DNA from: UBA1479 sp002706405
Lineage (GTDB): Bacteria; Pseudomonadota; Alphaproteobacteria; Rhodospirillales; Casp-alpha2
Assembly (NCBI GenBank): GCA_963972255.1
Contig: CAXATO010000010.1
Location: forward strand, 1-64,000
Length of the DNA: 64,000 bases
Reading direction: 5' to 3'
Of this stretch, positions 42,217 to 51,298 are shown one piece after another. Positions within the stretch are counted from its first letter, which is position 1. Each line of letters starts with the position of its first letter. Under the pieces are notes generated by a model. The model did no database searches, was not told the origin of the DNA, and saw only the letters and a list, made by a program, of their open reading frames with translations. Made by a program: the position numbers and the translations under genes.

Positions 42217-44799
42217 CTATTCGACCAGCCGGTTCCACCAGCCACGGCGAGGATTGGGCGGCGGCGTGTCCGCCCCGACTTCGATCACCACGGTCTTGGC
42301 ACTGTCCACTTCCGGTTCGGCCGGTTCGGGCTCGGCGGCCGTCGTCATGACCGGCGCGGCGGCGGGTTCGGGCTCAGGCGTTGGGGCCGGTTCCGGCGTC
42401 GCTTCTGGCTGGTCCGCAACCGCTGCTTCCGCCGGTTCCGCGGCCTGCGTCTCGGCAGGCGTGTCCTCGGCGGCTTTCTTGGTCGTCCGTCGGCGGCGCG
42501 GCTTGGCGGGCTTGTCCTCGCCGGTGCCGTCCTCGGCGGCCTTCGGCGCCCGTCGTGTACGGGTCCGCTTCGGTTTCTCGGCGACATCGGCGCTCGCCTC
42601 GACCGTTTCGGTGGCGGCATCCGCATCGGCGGCGTCGGCCGCCGGCGCATCGCCGGTTTCCGCCGTTACCGCCGGGGCATCGTCGTCCGCAGCCTGTGCG
42701 TCGGTAGCAGGGGCGTCGGATTGGGAGGCGTCTCCGGTCGGGCTCTCGGTCTGAGGAGCGTCACCGGCGTCGGCGGCAACCTCGGGTTGGCCGTCTTCGC
42801 CGGCAGGCTGGGTCGTCTGACCGTCTTCCGAACGACCTTCTTCAGAGCGCCGCCGCCTGCGTCCGCCGCGGCGTCCGCGCCGGCGCCGCTTGGGCTGGCC
42901 GTCTTCCGATTCCTCGGTGGCGCCGTCGCGCGGGGTGCGGGCCTGGCGGGGCTCGCCTTCGGACGTGTCGTCGTCCGCACGCTCTTCCGTCTGGCTTTCG
43001 TTCCGGGCTTCCTGCGTGTCGTGGGTATCGCCCTCGCTCCGCTTGCGCCGCCGCGGCCGCCGGCGGCGTCGCCGACCGCCCTCTTCCTCGGACTTCTCGC
43101 CGTCGCCGTCGGCATCGGCGGTAGCCGGTGTCCGGTTCGCGGATGCGGCAGGCGCGTCCGTCACTGCTTCGACGGCCCCGTCGGATTTGATCCGCTCAAG
43201 CCGGTGGTCGGGCGGGATCAGGGTGTCGTCGGCTTCGATCCGGATGGTCACGTCGAAGCGCTGTTCCATGTCGGTGATGGCGGGGCGTTTGTTGTTGAAC
43301 AGATAGAGCGCCACCGCCGTGGGGGTAACCAGGGTCAGCTGCTTGGAGCGGCCCTTCTGTCCTTCCTCTCCGAGCACGCGAAGCATTTGCAGCGCCGTTG
43401 ATTCGGTCGACCGGCGCAGACCCGAGCCGCCACAATAGGCGCAGGTTTCGAAGCTGGTTTCGTGGAGTGCCGGGCGCAGACGCTGACGCGACAATTCAAG
43501 CAACCCGAAGGCGCTGATGCGGCCGATCTGGATGCGCGCGCGGTCATTGCGCATGGCATCCTTCAGGCAGCGTTCGACCTTGGCCTGGTTGCGGCTGACT
43601 TCCATGTCGATGAAATCGATGACGATCAGGCCCGCGAGATCGCGCAGGCGCAACTGCCGGGCGATTTCCTCGGCCGCTTCCATGTTGGTCTTGAGCGCCG
43701 TTTCCTCGATGTTGCGCTCTTTCGTCGCGCGGCCCGAGTTGACGTCGATGGACACCAGGGCTTCCGTCGGATTGATGACGATGTAGCCGCCCGAGCGAAG
43801 CTGAACTTCGGGCTCGTGCATGGCATCCATCTGGCTTTCGACCTGGAACTGCTGGAACAGCGGGATCGAGCCCTCTTCGTGAGGTTGAACCTTCTTGGCG
43901 TGGCTGGGAATCAGCAGCTTCATGAAGTCCTTGGCCGCGCGATAGGCCTCATTGCCCTGGACGATGATTTCATCGATGTCCTTGGTGTACAGGTCGCGGA
44001 TCGCGCGTTTGACGATGTCGCTTTCCTCATGCACCAGGGCCGGGGCGATGGACTGCAGGGTCTTTTCCCGAATTTCGCCCCACAAGCGCAGCAGGTAGTC
44101 GTAATCCCGGCGGATTTCCGCCTTGGTCCGCTTGGAGCCCGCCGTGCGCACGATCACCGCCATGCCCTGGGGAATGTCCAGCTCGCCGAGGATCTGCTTG
44201 AGCTTCTTGCGGTCGCCCGACTGCGCGATCTTGCGCGAAATACCGCCGCCGCGCGCCGTGTTGGGCATCAGCACGCAATAGCGACCGGCCAGGGACAGGT
44301 AGGTCGTGAGCGCCGCCCCCTTGTTGCCGCGTTCTTCCTTGACGACCTGGATCAACAGGATCTGGCGCCGTTTGATGACTTCCTGGATCTTGTACTGGCG
44401 GCGCAGGTTGACCGGCCGGCGGATGGGGATTTCCTCATCGTCGCCGCCCAGGACCTCGACGTCTTCGCCGTTCTGGTCCTCGTCGCCGTCTTCAAGCGCC
44501 TTGGCTTCTTCTTCCTGGTGTTCGGCGACCAGGGCTTCCCGGTCGGCGATCGGAATCTGATAGTAGTCGGGGTGGATTTCGCTGAAGGCCAGGAAGCCGT
44601 GACGGTTTCCGCCGTAGTCGACAAAGCACGCCTGCAACGAGGGTTCGACCCGCGTTACCTTGGCCAGATAGATGTTACCTTTTAGCTGCTTCCGTGACTC
44701 TGACTCGACGTCAAATTCTTCCAGGCGGCTGCCGTTTGCGATCACGACCCGGGTCTCTTCCGGGTGGGATGCGTCGATTAGCATTCTCGTGGTTGACAT
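42217..44799 (-). CDS. rne: Ribonuclease E
   Basis: The 860-residue endoribonuclease has the S1 domain ('GNIYLAKVTRVEPSLQACFVDYGGNRHGFLAFSEI', about 40-130, with an acidic insertion at about 95-125), 5' sensor and DNase I-like catalytic regions ('LVSIDVNSGRATKERNIEETALKTN', 'LIVIDFIDM') and the Zn-link 'CAYCGGSG'. Beyond about residue 560 the tail is disordered, with Arg-rich RNA-binding blocks alternating with acidic, Ala-rich linkers. It ends 'RRGWWNRLVE': the GWW motif is the PNPase anchor known from Caulobacter RNase E, so a degradosome is likely. The ATG at 44799 is chosen because the conserved N-terminus (MLIDA) begins there. Confidence 0.96.
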   Translation of the reverse strand: MSTTRMLIDASHPEETRVVIANGSRLEEFDVESESRKQLKGNIYLAKVTRVEPSLQACFVDYGGNRHGFLAFSEIHPDYYQIPIADREALVAEHQEEEAKALEDGDEDQNGEDVEVLGGDDEEIPIRRPVNLRRQYKIQEVIKRRQILLIQVVKEERGNKGAALTTYLSLAGRYCVLMPNTARGGGISRKIAQSGDRKKLKQILGELDIPQGMAVIVRTAGSKRTKAEIRRDYDYLLRLWGEIREKTLQSIAPALVHEESDIVKRAIRDLYTKDIDEIIVQGNEAYRAAKDFMKLLIPSHAKKVQPHEEGSIPLFQQFQVESQMDAMHEPEVQLRSGGYIVINPTEALVSIDVNSGRATKERNIEETALKTNMEAAEEIARQLRLRDLAGLIVIDFIDMEVSRNQAKVERCLKDAMRNDRARIQIGRISAFGLLELSRQRLRPALHETSFETCAYCGGSGLRRSTESTALQMLRVLGEEGQKGRSKQLTLVTPTAVALYLFNNKRPAITDMEQRFDVTIRIEADDTLIPPDHRLERIKSDGAVEAVTDAPAASANRTPATADADGDGEKSEEEGGRRRRRRPRRRKRSEGDTHDTQEARNESQTEERADDDTSEGEPRQARTPRDGATEESEDGQPKRRRRGRRGGRRRRRSEEGRSEDGQTTQPAGEDGQPEVAADAGDAPQTESPTGDASQSDAPATDAQAADDDAPAVTAETGDAPAADAADADAATETVEASADVAEKPKRTRTRRAPKAAEDGTGEDKPAKPRRRRTTKKAAEDTPAETQAAEPAEAAVADQPEATPEPAPTPEPEPAAAPVMTTAAEPEPAEPEVDSAKTVVIEVGADTPPPNPRRGWWNRLVE

Positions 44800-45354
44800 A
44801 AAAAAGCGTTCTCCAGTGCCCGGCGGCGCGCACATTCGCCGGTTCCGGCAGGAAGTCGTTCCGCCGCAGGGCACATTTCTGGGTTGTTAAGCCGGCCGCG
44901 CGCGCAGACATCCGGGCGTTTGAAAGCGAAAACGCCAAACCCTGATCCGGAGACTGCACGGCCGTTACCAGCATCATTATTCCTATGTGAGGTAAACCTC
45001 GTTCGGACACTTTTGGGCTCCGGCGAATATTCGCCTCGACGTCGCCTGGGACAGGGGGGTGACCCATGCTCGGGCGGTTCCGGCTACGACGGAGCCATTC
45101 CTCGCCCGTACCCCTACAATCGAAGGGAGGCGGGCCGGTGGAATTCTTCGCTTACTAACATAGAGACAGACCGCCTGTTTCACAACGCTGTTTATCTTCG
45201 GCCCGGCGATAGGGGATTGGGAATACTCGGGAATTCTCGATCGCCTCGGCAGCGGTCGCCACTGCGATAAAAAAGCGGACGGAATCAATGGATTATCCTA
45301 AAATGGCCGCGGCATGACAGCAAACCGATCCATCGACGTTGCGGCACCGGGGCG
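44800..45354. other. Long non-coding region with rne 5' leader and amiC promoter region
   Basis: This 555-bp gap has no coding character on either strand. On the minus strand it holds a good promoter (45157-45185), giving RNase E a 5' leader of about 350 nt, similar to the autoregulatory rne leader of E. coli. A perfect 14-bp palindrome, GGCGAATATTCGCC (45022-45035), with CGACGTCG beside it, would form a hairpin within that leader or bind a protein. The amiC promoter must lie in the right-hand part; I cannot place it. Confidence 0.6.
45157..45185 (-). promoter_or_regulatory. Predicted sigma-70 promoter for rne
   Basis: On the minus strand, TTGTGA (45185-45180) and TATGTT (45162-45157) are separated by exactly 17 bp, close to the -35 and -10 consensus. 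The start of transcription would be near 45150, about 350 nt before the rne ATG. It is predicted from sequence only. Confidence 0.55.
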
Positions 45355-46773
45355 ATGAGCGCGCGGACCCTCCAAAAAGCCGTGGGAGCCGGCCGGCGAA
45401 TCCGCCGCTATGCCGCGGTTTTCGGCGTCTTATGCCTAGCGCTCCTGGTCGTGGGGCAGGCCCGCGCCGCGGATGCCGTGGTCACGGACCTGCAAAGCGG
45501 GATCCAAGGCGATTCGGCCCGATTCGTCCTGCATCTCGACCGCCGGGTGGCGTTCCGGCTGTTCACGCTGGCGAATCCGTACCGGGTCGTGGTTGACCTG
45601 CCGGAAGTCGGCTGGCAACTGCCGGCGAAGCCGCTGCCGGGCAAGCAGGGCGTGTTCAACGGCCTGCGCTATGGCCTGTTCCGGCCGGGTAATTCACGCA
45701 TCGTGTTCGAATTCGAACATCCGGTTCGGGTCGCGGACGCCTACGTCACGCCGGGTTCGGCGCGCGCCGCCTTTGAACTGGTGGTCGATGCCCAGCGCAC
45801 CACCGCCGCTGCCTTCGCCGCCTCCGTTGCCATGCCGCCCCGCGAAATCGTGGGCCTGCGCCCGCGCGGTGCCGCCAAGGCGCCGGCATCGGCCGCCGCG
45901 TCCAGCCGTCTCGAATCCATCGCCCAGCGCACCGCTGCCCTGGTTGCGCCGGCCAACGCGGCTCCGGTGCGGGGGGCGGCGCCATCCCCGGCCGTGCCGG
46001 TCGCCGACCAGATCCTGGCCGCCAATTACCTGCCCATGCCGCCGCGCCGTCCCGGCGGACGCCCGTCCGCCCATCGCCCGCTTGTGGTCATCGACCCGGG
46101 CCATGGCGGCGTCGACCCCGGCGCGCAGAGCCGCCACGGCATTTACGAAAAGCATGTGGTGCTGGCGCTGAGCCGGGAGATCGCCCGGCAATTGCGGGCC
46201 TCCGGGCGCTACCGGGCGGAGTTGACCCGCGATCGGGACGTGTTCATCCGCCTGCGCGACCGGGTCGCCATCGCGCGCAAGAAAGAGGCCGACATCTTCA
46301 TCTCCGTGCATGCGGATTCCATCCGCAACGCCAAAGTTTCCGGGCCGTCCGTCTATACCCTGTCGGAAAAGGCGTCGGATAAGGAAGCGGCTGAACTGGC
46401 CGAGCGGGAAAACAAGGCCGACCTGATCGCCGGCATGGACCTGAGTCATGAAAGCGCCGATGTCGCCAACATTCTGATCGACCTGGCGCAGCGCGAGTCC
46501 ATGAACCAGTCGGCGCGCTTCGCCGGCTATCTGGTCAGCGAACTGGGCAACAAGACCAAGGTTCTGCCGCGGCCGCACCGCTTTGCCGGTTTCGCCGTGT
46601 TGAAGGCGCCGGACCTGCCGTCGGTGCTGCTGGAAACGGGATTTCTCTCGAATCGCGACGACGAACGCCGCCTGACCAGCAAGTCCTATCGCCGCAAATT
46701 GGCCTCTGCCATCGTTGCCGCCATCGACCGGTATTTCGGCACCGTCGAACAGGCCAATGTCCGGTCGCCATAA
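45355..46773 (+). CDS. amiC: N-acetylmuramoyl-L-alanine amidase, AmiC type
   Basis: The 472-residue periplasmic amidase has a signal peptide (about 1-38, ending 'ARAAD'), an AMIN peptidoglycan-targeting domain (about 42-135), an Ala/Pro-rich linker and an Amidase_3 catalytic domain (about 243-462). Zinc ligands are in 'VVIDPGHGGVDPGA' (His), 'GIYEKHVV' (Glu) and 'ISVHADS' (His), with the catalytic Glu in 'VLLETGFLSN'. It cleaves the stem peptide from glycan strands during cell separation and is normally switched on by an EnvC/LytM activator. It lies upstream of mrcA in the order conserved in alphaproteobacteria. Confidence 0.95.
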   Translation: MSARTLQKAVGAGRRIRRYAAVFGVLCLALLVVGQARAADAVVTDLQSGIQGDSARFVLHLDRRVAFRLFTLANPYRVVVDLPEVGWQLPAKPLPGKQGVFNGLRYGLFRPGNSRIVFEFEHPVRVADAYVTPGSARAAFELVVDAQRTTAAAFAASVAMPPREIVGLRPRGAAKAPASAAASSRLESIAQRTAALVAPANAAPVRGAAPSPAVPVADQILAANYLPMPPRRPGGRPSAHRPLVVIDPGHGGVDPGAQSRHGIYEKHVVLALSREIARQLRASGRYRAELTRDRDVFIRLRDRVAIARKKEADIFISVHADSIRNAKVSGPSVYTLSEKASDKEAAELAERENKADLIAGMDLSHESADVANILIDLAQRESMNQSARFAGYLVSELGNKTKVLPRPHRFAGFAVLKAPDLPSVLLETGFLSNRDDERRLTSKSYRRKLASAIVAAIDRYFGTVEQANVRSP

Positions 46774-46877
46774 TTTGTTCATAAACCCCTGGAAATGTGC
46801 GATGAACCGGCCCGTCCTCTCCGACCGGGGGGGCGTCGTTGGGCGATTGCCCGGTTACAGGAAAGTGCAGCGTTAAA

Positions 46878-49340
46878 ATGTTCCGCCTGTTGTCCTCGAT
46901 TGTTGGACTGATCGTCATCTGCGCCGTCCTCGGCGGGGCGGGGCTGCTCTATATCCTCTACATTTACGGACAGGACCTGCCCGACTATCGCCAGCTTGCC
47001 AATTACGAGCCGCCGGTGATGACCCGTGTGCATGCGGGCGACGGTCGCCTGCTGGCGGAATTCGCCCGCCAGAAGCGCGTGTTCGTGCCGATCGAGGCGA
47101 TCCCCAAGCGGGTCATCAAGGCCTTCCTGTCGGCCGAGGACAAGACCTTCTACGAACATCCGGGTATCGACATTCCGGGTGTGATCGCGGCGGCGCTGCG
47201 CAATTTGAAAAACATCGGCTCCGACCGCCGCCCGCAAGGGGCGTCGACCATTACCCAGCAGGTCGCGAAGAACTTCCTTTTGACCAACGAGGTGTCGTTC
47301 GAGCGCAAGATCAAGGAAGCGATCCTGGCCTTCCGTATCGAACGGGCGTTTTCCAAGGACCGGATTCTCGAACTTTACCTGAACGAGATCTATCTGGGGC
47401 AAGGGTCCTACGGGGTCGCGGCGGCGGCGCTCAACTATTTCAATAAATCCATGGACGAGTTGTCCGTGGCCGAGGCCGCCTATCTGGCGGCCCTGCCCAA
47501 GGCGCCCAACAACTATCATCCGATCCGCAATCTTCAGGCGGCACAGGCGCGGCGCGACTGGGTGGTCAACCGCATGCTCGAAGACGGCCTGATCACCGAC
47601 GAGGAAGCGAAGCACGCCTGGACCGAGCCGCTGCGGGTCAGCCAGCGCATCGACACGGAATTCGTCGAAGCCGATTACTTCGCCGAGGAAGTCCGCCGCG
47701 AGCTGCTCGATCAATATGGCGAGGACCAGCTTTACAACGGCGGCCTGTCCGTGCGTACGACCCTGGATCCGCGCCTGCAGCAGATCGCCGAGAAAGCCTT
47801 GCGCGACGGCCTGGAGAACTTCGACCGCCGGGTTCGCGCCTGGCGCGGGCCACTGGCCCGGGTGCCCGACGGGGTCGGCTTCAGCGCCGCGCCGGATTGG
47901 CGCTCGATCCTGACCGCTTACAAAGCGCCCAAGGGGCTGGAGCATCACAAGATCGCCATCGTCACCGCCGTCGACGGCGAGGCGGCTCACCTTGGGTTCG
48001 TCGACGGCACGGCCGGGCGCATGCCCATGTCCCTGATGTCCTGGGCGCGTCGGCGGATCGACGACGAGACCTGGGCGCCGCGTCCCAAGCGTCCGGCGGA
48101 TGTCGTGGTGCCGGGCGACATTATCGCGGTCAGCCCGGAAACCGTGGACGAACAAGGCAAGCCTGTGCCGGCGGGCAGCTACGCACTGCGCCAGTTGCCG
48201 GAAGTTCAGGGCGGCATCGTCGCCATGGATCCGCACACCGGCCGCGTGCTCGCCATGGTCGGCGGCTATTCCTTTCAAATCAACCAGTTCAACCGGGTGA
48301 CCCAGGCCTGGCGGCAGCCCGGCTCGGCGGTGAAGCCCTTTGTCTATCTGGCCGGGCTGGATGCCGGATACACGCCGGCGACGCGCATCCTCGATGCGCC
48401 CTTCGTGGTCGACCAGGGCCCCGGCCTGCCCAAGTGGCGGCCCGGCAACTACACCAACAAGTTTTACGGACCGTCGACCATGCGGCTGGGGATCGAGAAG
48501 TCGCGCAACCTGATGACCGTGCGTCTGGCCCAGACCATCGGCATGGAGAAGGTGTGCAAATACATCGAAGCCTTCGGCATCGTCGACCATCTGCCGCGGG
48601 CCTTGTCCATGGCCCTGGGCGCCGGGGAAACGACGTTGCTGCGGCTGGCCACGGCCTATGCCATGCTGGTCAACGGCGGCAAGCGGATCGAGCCGACCCT
48701 GATCGACCGTATCCAGGACCGCAAGGGACGCACCGTGTTCCGCCATGACGACCGGCCCTGCCCGCAGTGCCGCACGGGGGCCTGGACCGGCGCGGAACGG
48801 GTGCCCGACGTGCCGGATACCCGCGAACAGGTCGCCGACCCGGCCAGCGCCTATCAGATGGTGTCCATGCTGGAAGGCGTGGTCAAACGCGGGACGGGGG
48901 TGCGTATCGGCCGCGAAGTGCACAAGACCCTGGCCGGAAAGACCGGCACCACCAACAAGAACCGCGATGCCTGGTTCATGGGCTTTTCGCCCGATCTGGC
49001 GGTCGGTGTGTTCGTCGGTTACGACAATCCGGAGACGCTGGGCCGCCGGGAAACGGGCTCCTCCGTGGCCGCGCCCATCTTCGCCCAGTTCATGAAACAG
49101 GCCCTGAAGAACACGCCCGCCATTCCGTTCCGAATTCCGCCCGGCATCCGCCTGGTCCGTGTCGATGCGCAGACCGGCCTGCCGGCCCTGATCGGTCAGA
49201 CCGAGGACGTGATCTGGGAAAGCTTCAAGCCCGGCACCGTGCCGAAAGAGGATACGGAGGTCATTTCCGCCGGCCAGGGGATGGGCGGCGGCGGCGATAG
49301 CAGCCAGCAGCCCTTCGGCGGCACCGGCGGGCTGTACTGA
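46878..49340 (+). CDS. mrcA: Penicillin-binding protein 1A, bifunctional transglycosylase/transpeptidase
   Basis: The 820-residue class A PBP has an N-terminal membrane anchor (about 5-30), then a GT51 transglycosylase ('AFLSAEDKTFYEHPGID' with the catalytic Glu, 'QGASTITQQVAKN', 'LYLNEIYLGQGSYGV'). The transpeptidase has Ser-x-x-Lys in 'QPGSAVKPFVY', SRN and KTGTT. A CPQC pair in 'DRPCPQCRTG' lies in the loop between them and may bind metal or form a disulfide. It builds and cross-links peptidoglycan in the periplasm. The ATG at 46878 starts the anchor; an upstream in-frame start at 46839 adds 13 unlikely residues. It follows amiC by 104 bp. Confidence 0.95.
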   Translation: MFRLLSSIVGLIVICAVLGGAGLLYILYIYGQDLPDYRQLANYEPPVMTRVHAGDGRLLAEFARQKRVFVPIEAIPKRVIKAFLSAEDKTFYEHPGIDIPGVIAAALRNLKNIGSDRRPQGASTITQQVAKNFLLTNEVSFERKIKEAILAFRIERAFSKDRILELYLNEIYLGQGSYGVAAAALNYFNKSMDELSVAEAAYLAALPKAPNNYHPIRNLQAAQARRDWVVNRMLEDGLITDEEAKHAWTEPLRVSQRIDTEFVEADYFAEEVRRELLDQYGEDQLYNGGLSVRTTLDPRLQQIAEKALRDGLENFDRRVRAWRGPLARVPDGVGFSAAPDWRSILTAYKAPKGLEHHKIAIVTAVDGEAAHLGFVDGTAGRMPMSLMSWARRRIDDETWAPRPKRPADVVVPGDIIAVSPETVDEQGKPVPAGSYALRQLPEVQGGIVAMDPHTGRVLAMVGGYSFQINQFNRVTQAWRQPGSAVKPFVYLAGLDAGYTPATRILDAPFVVDQGPGLPKWRPGNYTNKFYGPSTMRLGIEKSRNLMTVRLAQTIGMEKVCKYIEAFGIVDHLPRALSMALGAGETTLLRLATAYAMLVNGGKRIEPTLIDRIQDRKGRTVFRHDDRPCPQCRTGAWTGAERVPDVPDTREQVADPASAYQMVSMLEGVVKRGTGVRIGREVHKTLAGKTGTTNKNRDAWFMGFSPDLAVGVFVGYDNPETLGRRETGSSVAAPIFAQFMKQALKNTPAIPFRIPPGIRLVRVDAQTGLPALIGQTEDVIWESFKPGTVPKEDTEVISAGQGMGGGGDSSQQPFGGTGGLY

Positions 49341-49426
49341 TGCTGTCCCTGCACCCATATTGATCCCATCGCCCGCGTCCGCTACAACCCCCACCGACCC
49401 AACAACGGAAGCCACAGAGCCCCGCC

Positions 49427-50546
49427 ATGCGCGCCGAAATCACCAGCATCGTTCAGGACATCGAGCAGTCATTGGAACTGCTGAGGAGGCATCTTTGACT
49501 ACGACGATGCCATTCTTAAACTCCAGGAACTGAACGCCCAGGCGGAAAATCCCGAACTGTGGAACAACCCGGAAAAAGCCCAGGCCCTGATGCGCGAGCG
49601 CAACCGCCTGGAAGCCGGGATCAAGGATATCGACGCGGTTCAGCGTGAACTGACCGACAGCGTCGAGCTGATCGAAATGGGCGAGGCCGAGGGCGACGAC
49701 GATATCGTCGCCGAGGCGGAAGCGGCATTGACCGCGCTCAAGGTCCGGGCCGACGCGGCGGAGCTGGAGACGCTCCTGTCCGGCGAGGCCGACGCCAATG
49801 ACGCCTATCTCGAAGTCCACGCCGGGGCCGGCGGCACCGAGGCCCAGGACTGGGCCGAAATTCTGCTCCGCATGTATGCGCGCTGGGCCGAGGCCCATGG
49901 CCATAAGGTTGAGTGGCTGGAAGAAAGCCCCGGCGAAGAAGCGGGCATCAAGTCGGCGACGTTGAAGATTTCCGGGCACAACGCCTATGGCTGGCTCAAG
50001 ACCGAAAGCGGCGTGCACCGGCTGGTCCGCATCTCGCCCTACGATTCCAGTGCCCGCCGCCACACCAGCTTCGCCTCTGCCTGGGTCTATCCGGTGGTCG
50101 ACGACACGATCGAGGTCGTGATCGAGGACAAGGACCTGCGCATCGATACCTACCGGGCGTCGGGGGCCGGCGGCCAGCACGTCAACAAGACCGACAGCGC
50201 CATCCGCATCACCCACCTGCCGACCAATATCGTCGTGCAGTGCCAGAACGACCGCTCACAGCACAAGAACCGCGCCCAGGCCTATGCCATGCTGAAGGCC
50301 CGGCTGTACGAGCATGAACTGCGCAAGCGCGAGGAAGAAGCTCAGGCCGAAGCCGACGCCAAGACCGACATCGGCTGGGGCCACCAGATCCGCTCCTACG
50401 TCCTCCAGCCCTACCAGATGGTCAAGGACCTGCGCACCAACGTGGAAACGTCCAACACCCAGGCGGTGCTCGACGGCGATCTGGACCAATTCATGGCGGC
50501 GGCCCTGGCCCAACGGGTCAAGGGGTCGGACGCGGCGGCGGGGTAA
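49427..50546 (+). CDS. prfB: Peptide chain release factor 2, expressed by programmed +1 frameshift
   Basis: The gene needs a +1 shift. Codons 1-23 are read from ATG 49427 to CTT (49493-49495), followed by an in-frame TGA at 49496-49498. Slipping one base continues with GAC at 49497 in the frame ending at 50546, giving 372 residues. RF2 terminates translation at UGA and UAA in the cytoplasm. The catalytic GGQ is in 'ASGAGGQHVNKT'. The stop-recognition tripeptide, SPF in E. coli, is SPY here ('VRISPYDSSARR'). The length and the start 'MRAEITSIVQDIEQSL' are normal. It lies 86 bp downstream of mrcA. Confidence 0.97.
49484..49499 (+). promoter_or_regulatory. prfB programmed frameshift signal
   Basis: AGGAGG (49484-49489), 3 nt, then CTT TGA C reproduces the E. 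coli prfB autoregulatory site: an internal Shine-Dalgarno-like sequence three bases before the slippery CUU codon and a UGA followed by C, a weak stop context. When RF2 is scarce the ribosome slips +1 on CUU to the UUU overlap and makes full-length RF2. Confidence 0.96.
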
Positions 50547-50556
50547 TCCGGCGCGG

Positions 50557-51162
50557 CTACTGAATGATCAGGTCCTTGAACAGGACCGTGTGGGCCTTGA
50601 CCGGGGCGATCGCGAAATTGATGACGTTCAGCAACTCGAAGCGCAGGCGCTCCGAGCCTTCCTTGCCGATCACGTCCTTGTATTCCAGGTCGCGCAGCTG
50701 GGTTTTGATGTTGTCGACGATCAGGGCCAGCTTGGTCTCGTCCTGAAGGACGTGCAGGTCGTTCTCGTTGACCTGCACGATCAGGTTGAGCTTGATGAAG
50801 TGATTGCGCCGGCCGATCTTCTTCAGGTCGGTACGGATTTCCGGCAGCGCCTGAATGACCGGTTTGCCGATTTCCAGGGTCACCTCGGTGATGGCGGGCT
50901 TACCGAAGATGGCTTCGGTGGCGCCCATCATATGGGCCGTGAATCCACCGCCGAGCAGCAGCACCAGGACGCCGACAATGGCCGCGATCTTGAGGGTCTT
51001 TTTCTTCTTGGCGGCCTTGAGGTCTTCTTCGGAGGGCTCGTCGTCTTCGTCGTCGTCCTCCCACTCCTCGTCGTCGTCTTCCCATTCCTCGCCGTCTTCG
51101 AGTTCCTCGTCGTCCTCGTATTCTTCGTCGTCGTCTTCGATTTCGTCGGTCTTATCGGCCAT
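50557..51162 (-). CDS. fliL: FliL-family flagellar basal-body protein with very acidic N-terminus
   Basis: The 201-residue protein has an N-terminal region (1-48) that is mostly Asp and Glu, a Lys-rich patch ('KAAKKKKTLK'), one membrane helix (about 58-80) and a periplasmic FliL domain ('KPVIQALPEIRTDLKKIGRRNHFIKLNLIVQV', 'LIVDNIKTQLRDLEYKDVIGKEGSERLR'). FliL surrounds the stator units of the flagellar motor. No other flagellar gene lies in the window; the gene is convergent with prfB, 10 bp apart. A general FliL-like stomatin/SPFH-type role is possible, but the domain match is good. Confidence 0.85.
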   Translation of the reverse strand: MADKTDEIEDDDEEYEDDEELEDGEEWEDDDEEWEDDDEDDEPSEEDLKAAKKKKTLKIAAIVGVLVLLLGGGFTAHMMGATEAIFGKPAITEVTLEIGKPVIQALPEIRTDLKKIGRRNHFIKLNLIVQVNENDLHVLQDETKLALIVDNIKTQLRDLEYKDVIGKEGSERLRFELLNVINFAIAPVKAHTVLFKDLIIQ

Positions 51163-51298
51163 CGGTGTTCCCCAGAGGATGCCCGCCTTAAATTAAGGAA
51201 ATTCGGACGCAAAATTATTGAGGGCGGAGACTAGCGTAAATCCCGCGCCGCCAAAACCACCCAATGGTCGAGGTTTTGGCGCGCGGGTCCGGGGCGGC

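Noticed and set aside
44884..45270. 128-residue plus-strand frame in the rne leader
   Set aside because: Codon use and composition are unlike the neighbours, there is no ribosome-binding site, and it overlaps the predicted rne leader.
46779..49415. 878-residue open frame on the minus strand
   Set aside because: It is the antisense of mrcA, which has all catalytic motifs on the plus strand.
49496..49498. In-frame TGA early in prfB as a sign of a pseudogene
   Set aside because: The stop is the conserved programmed +1 frameshift site of RF2; the rest of the gene is intact.
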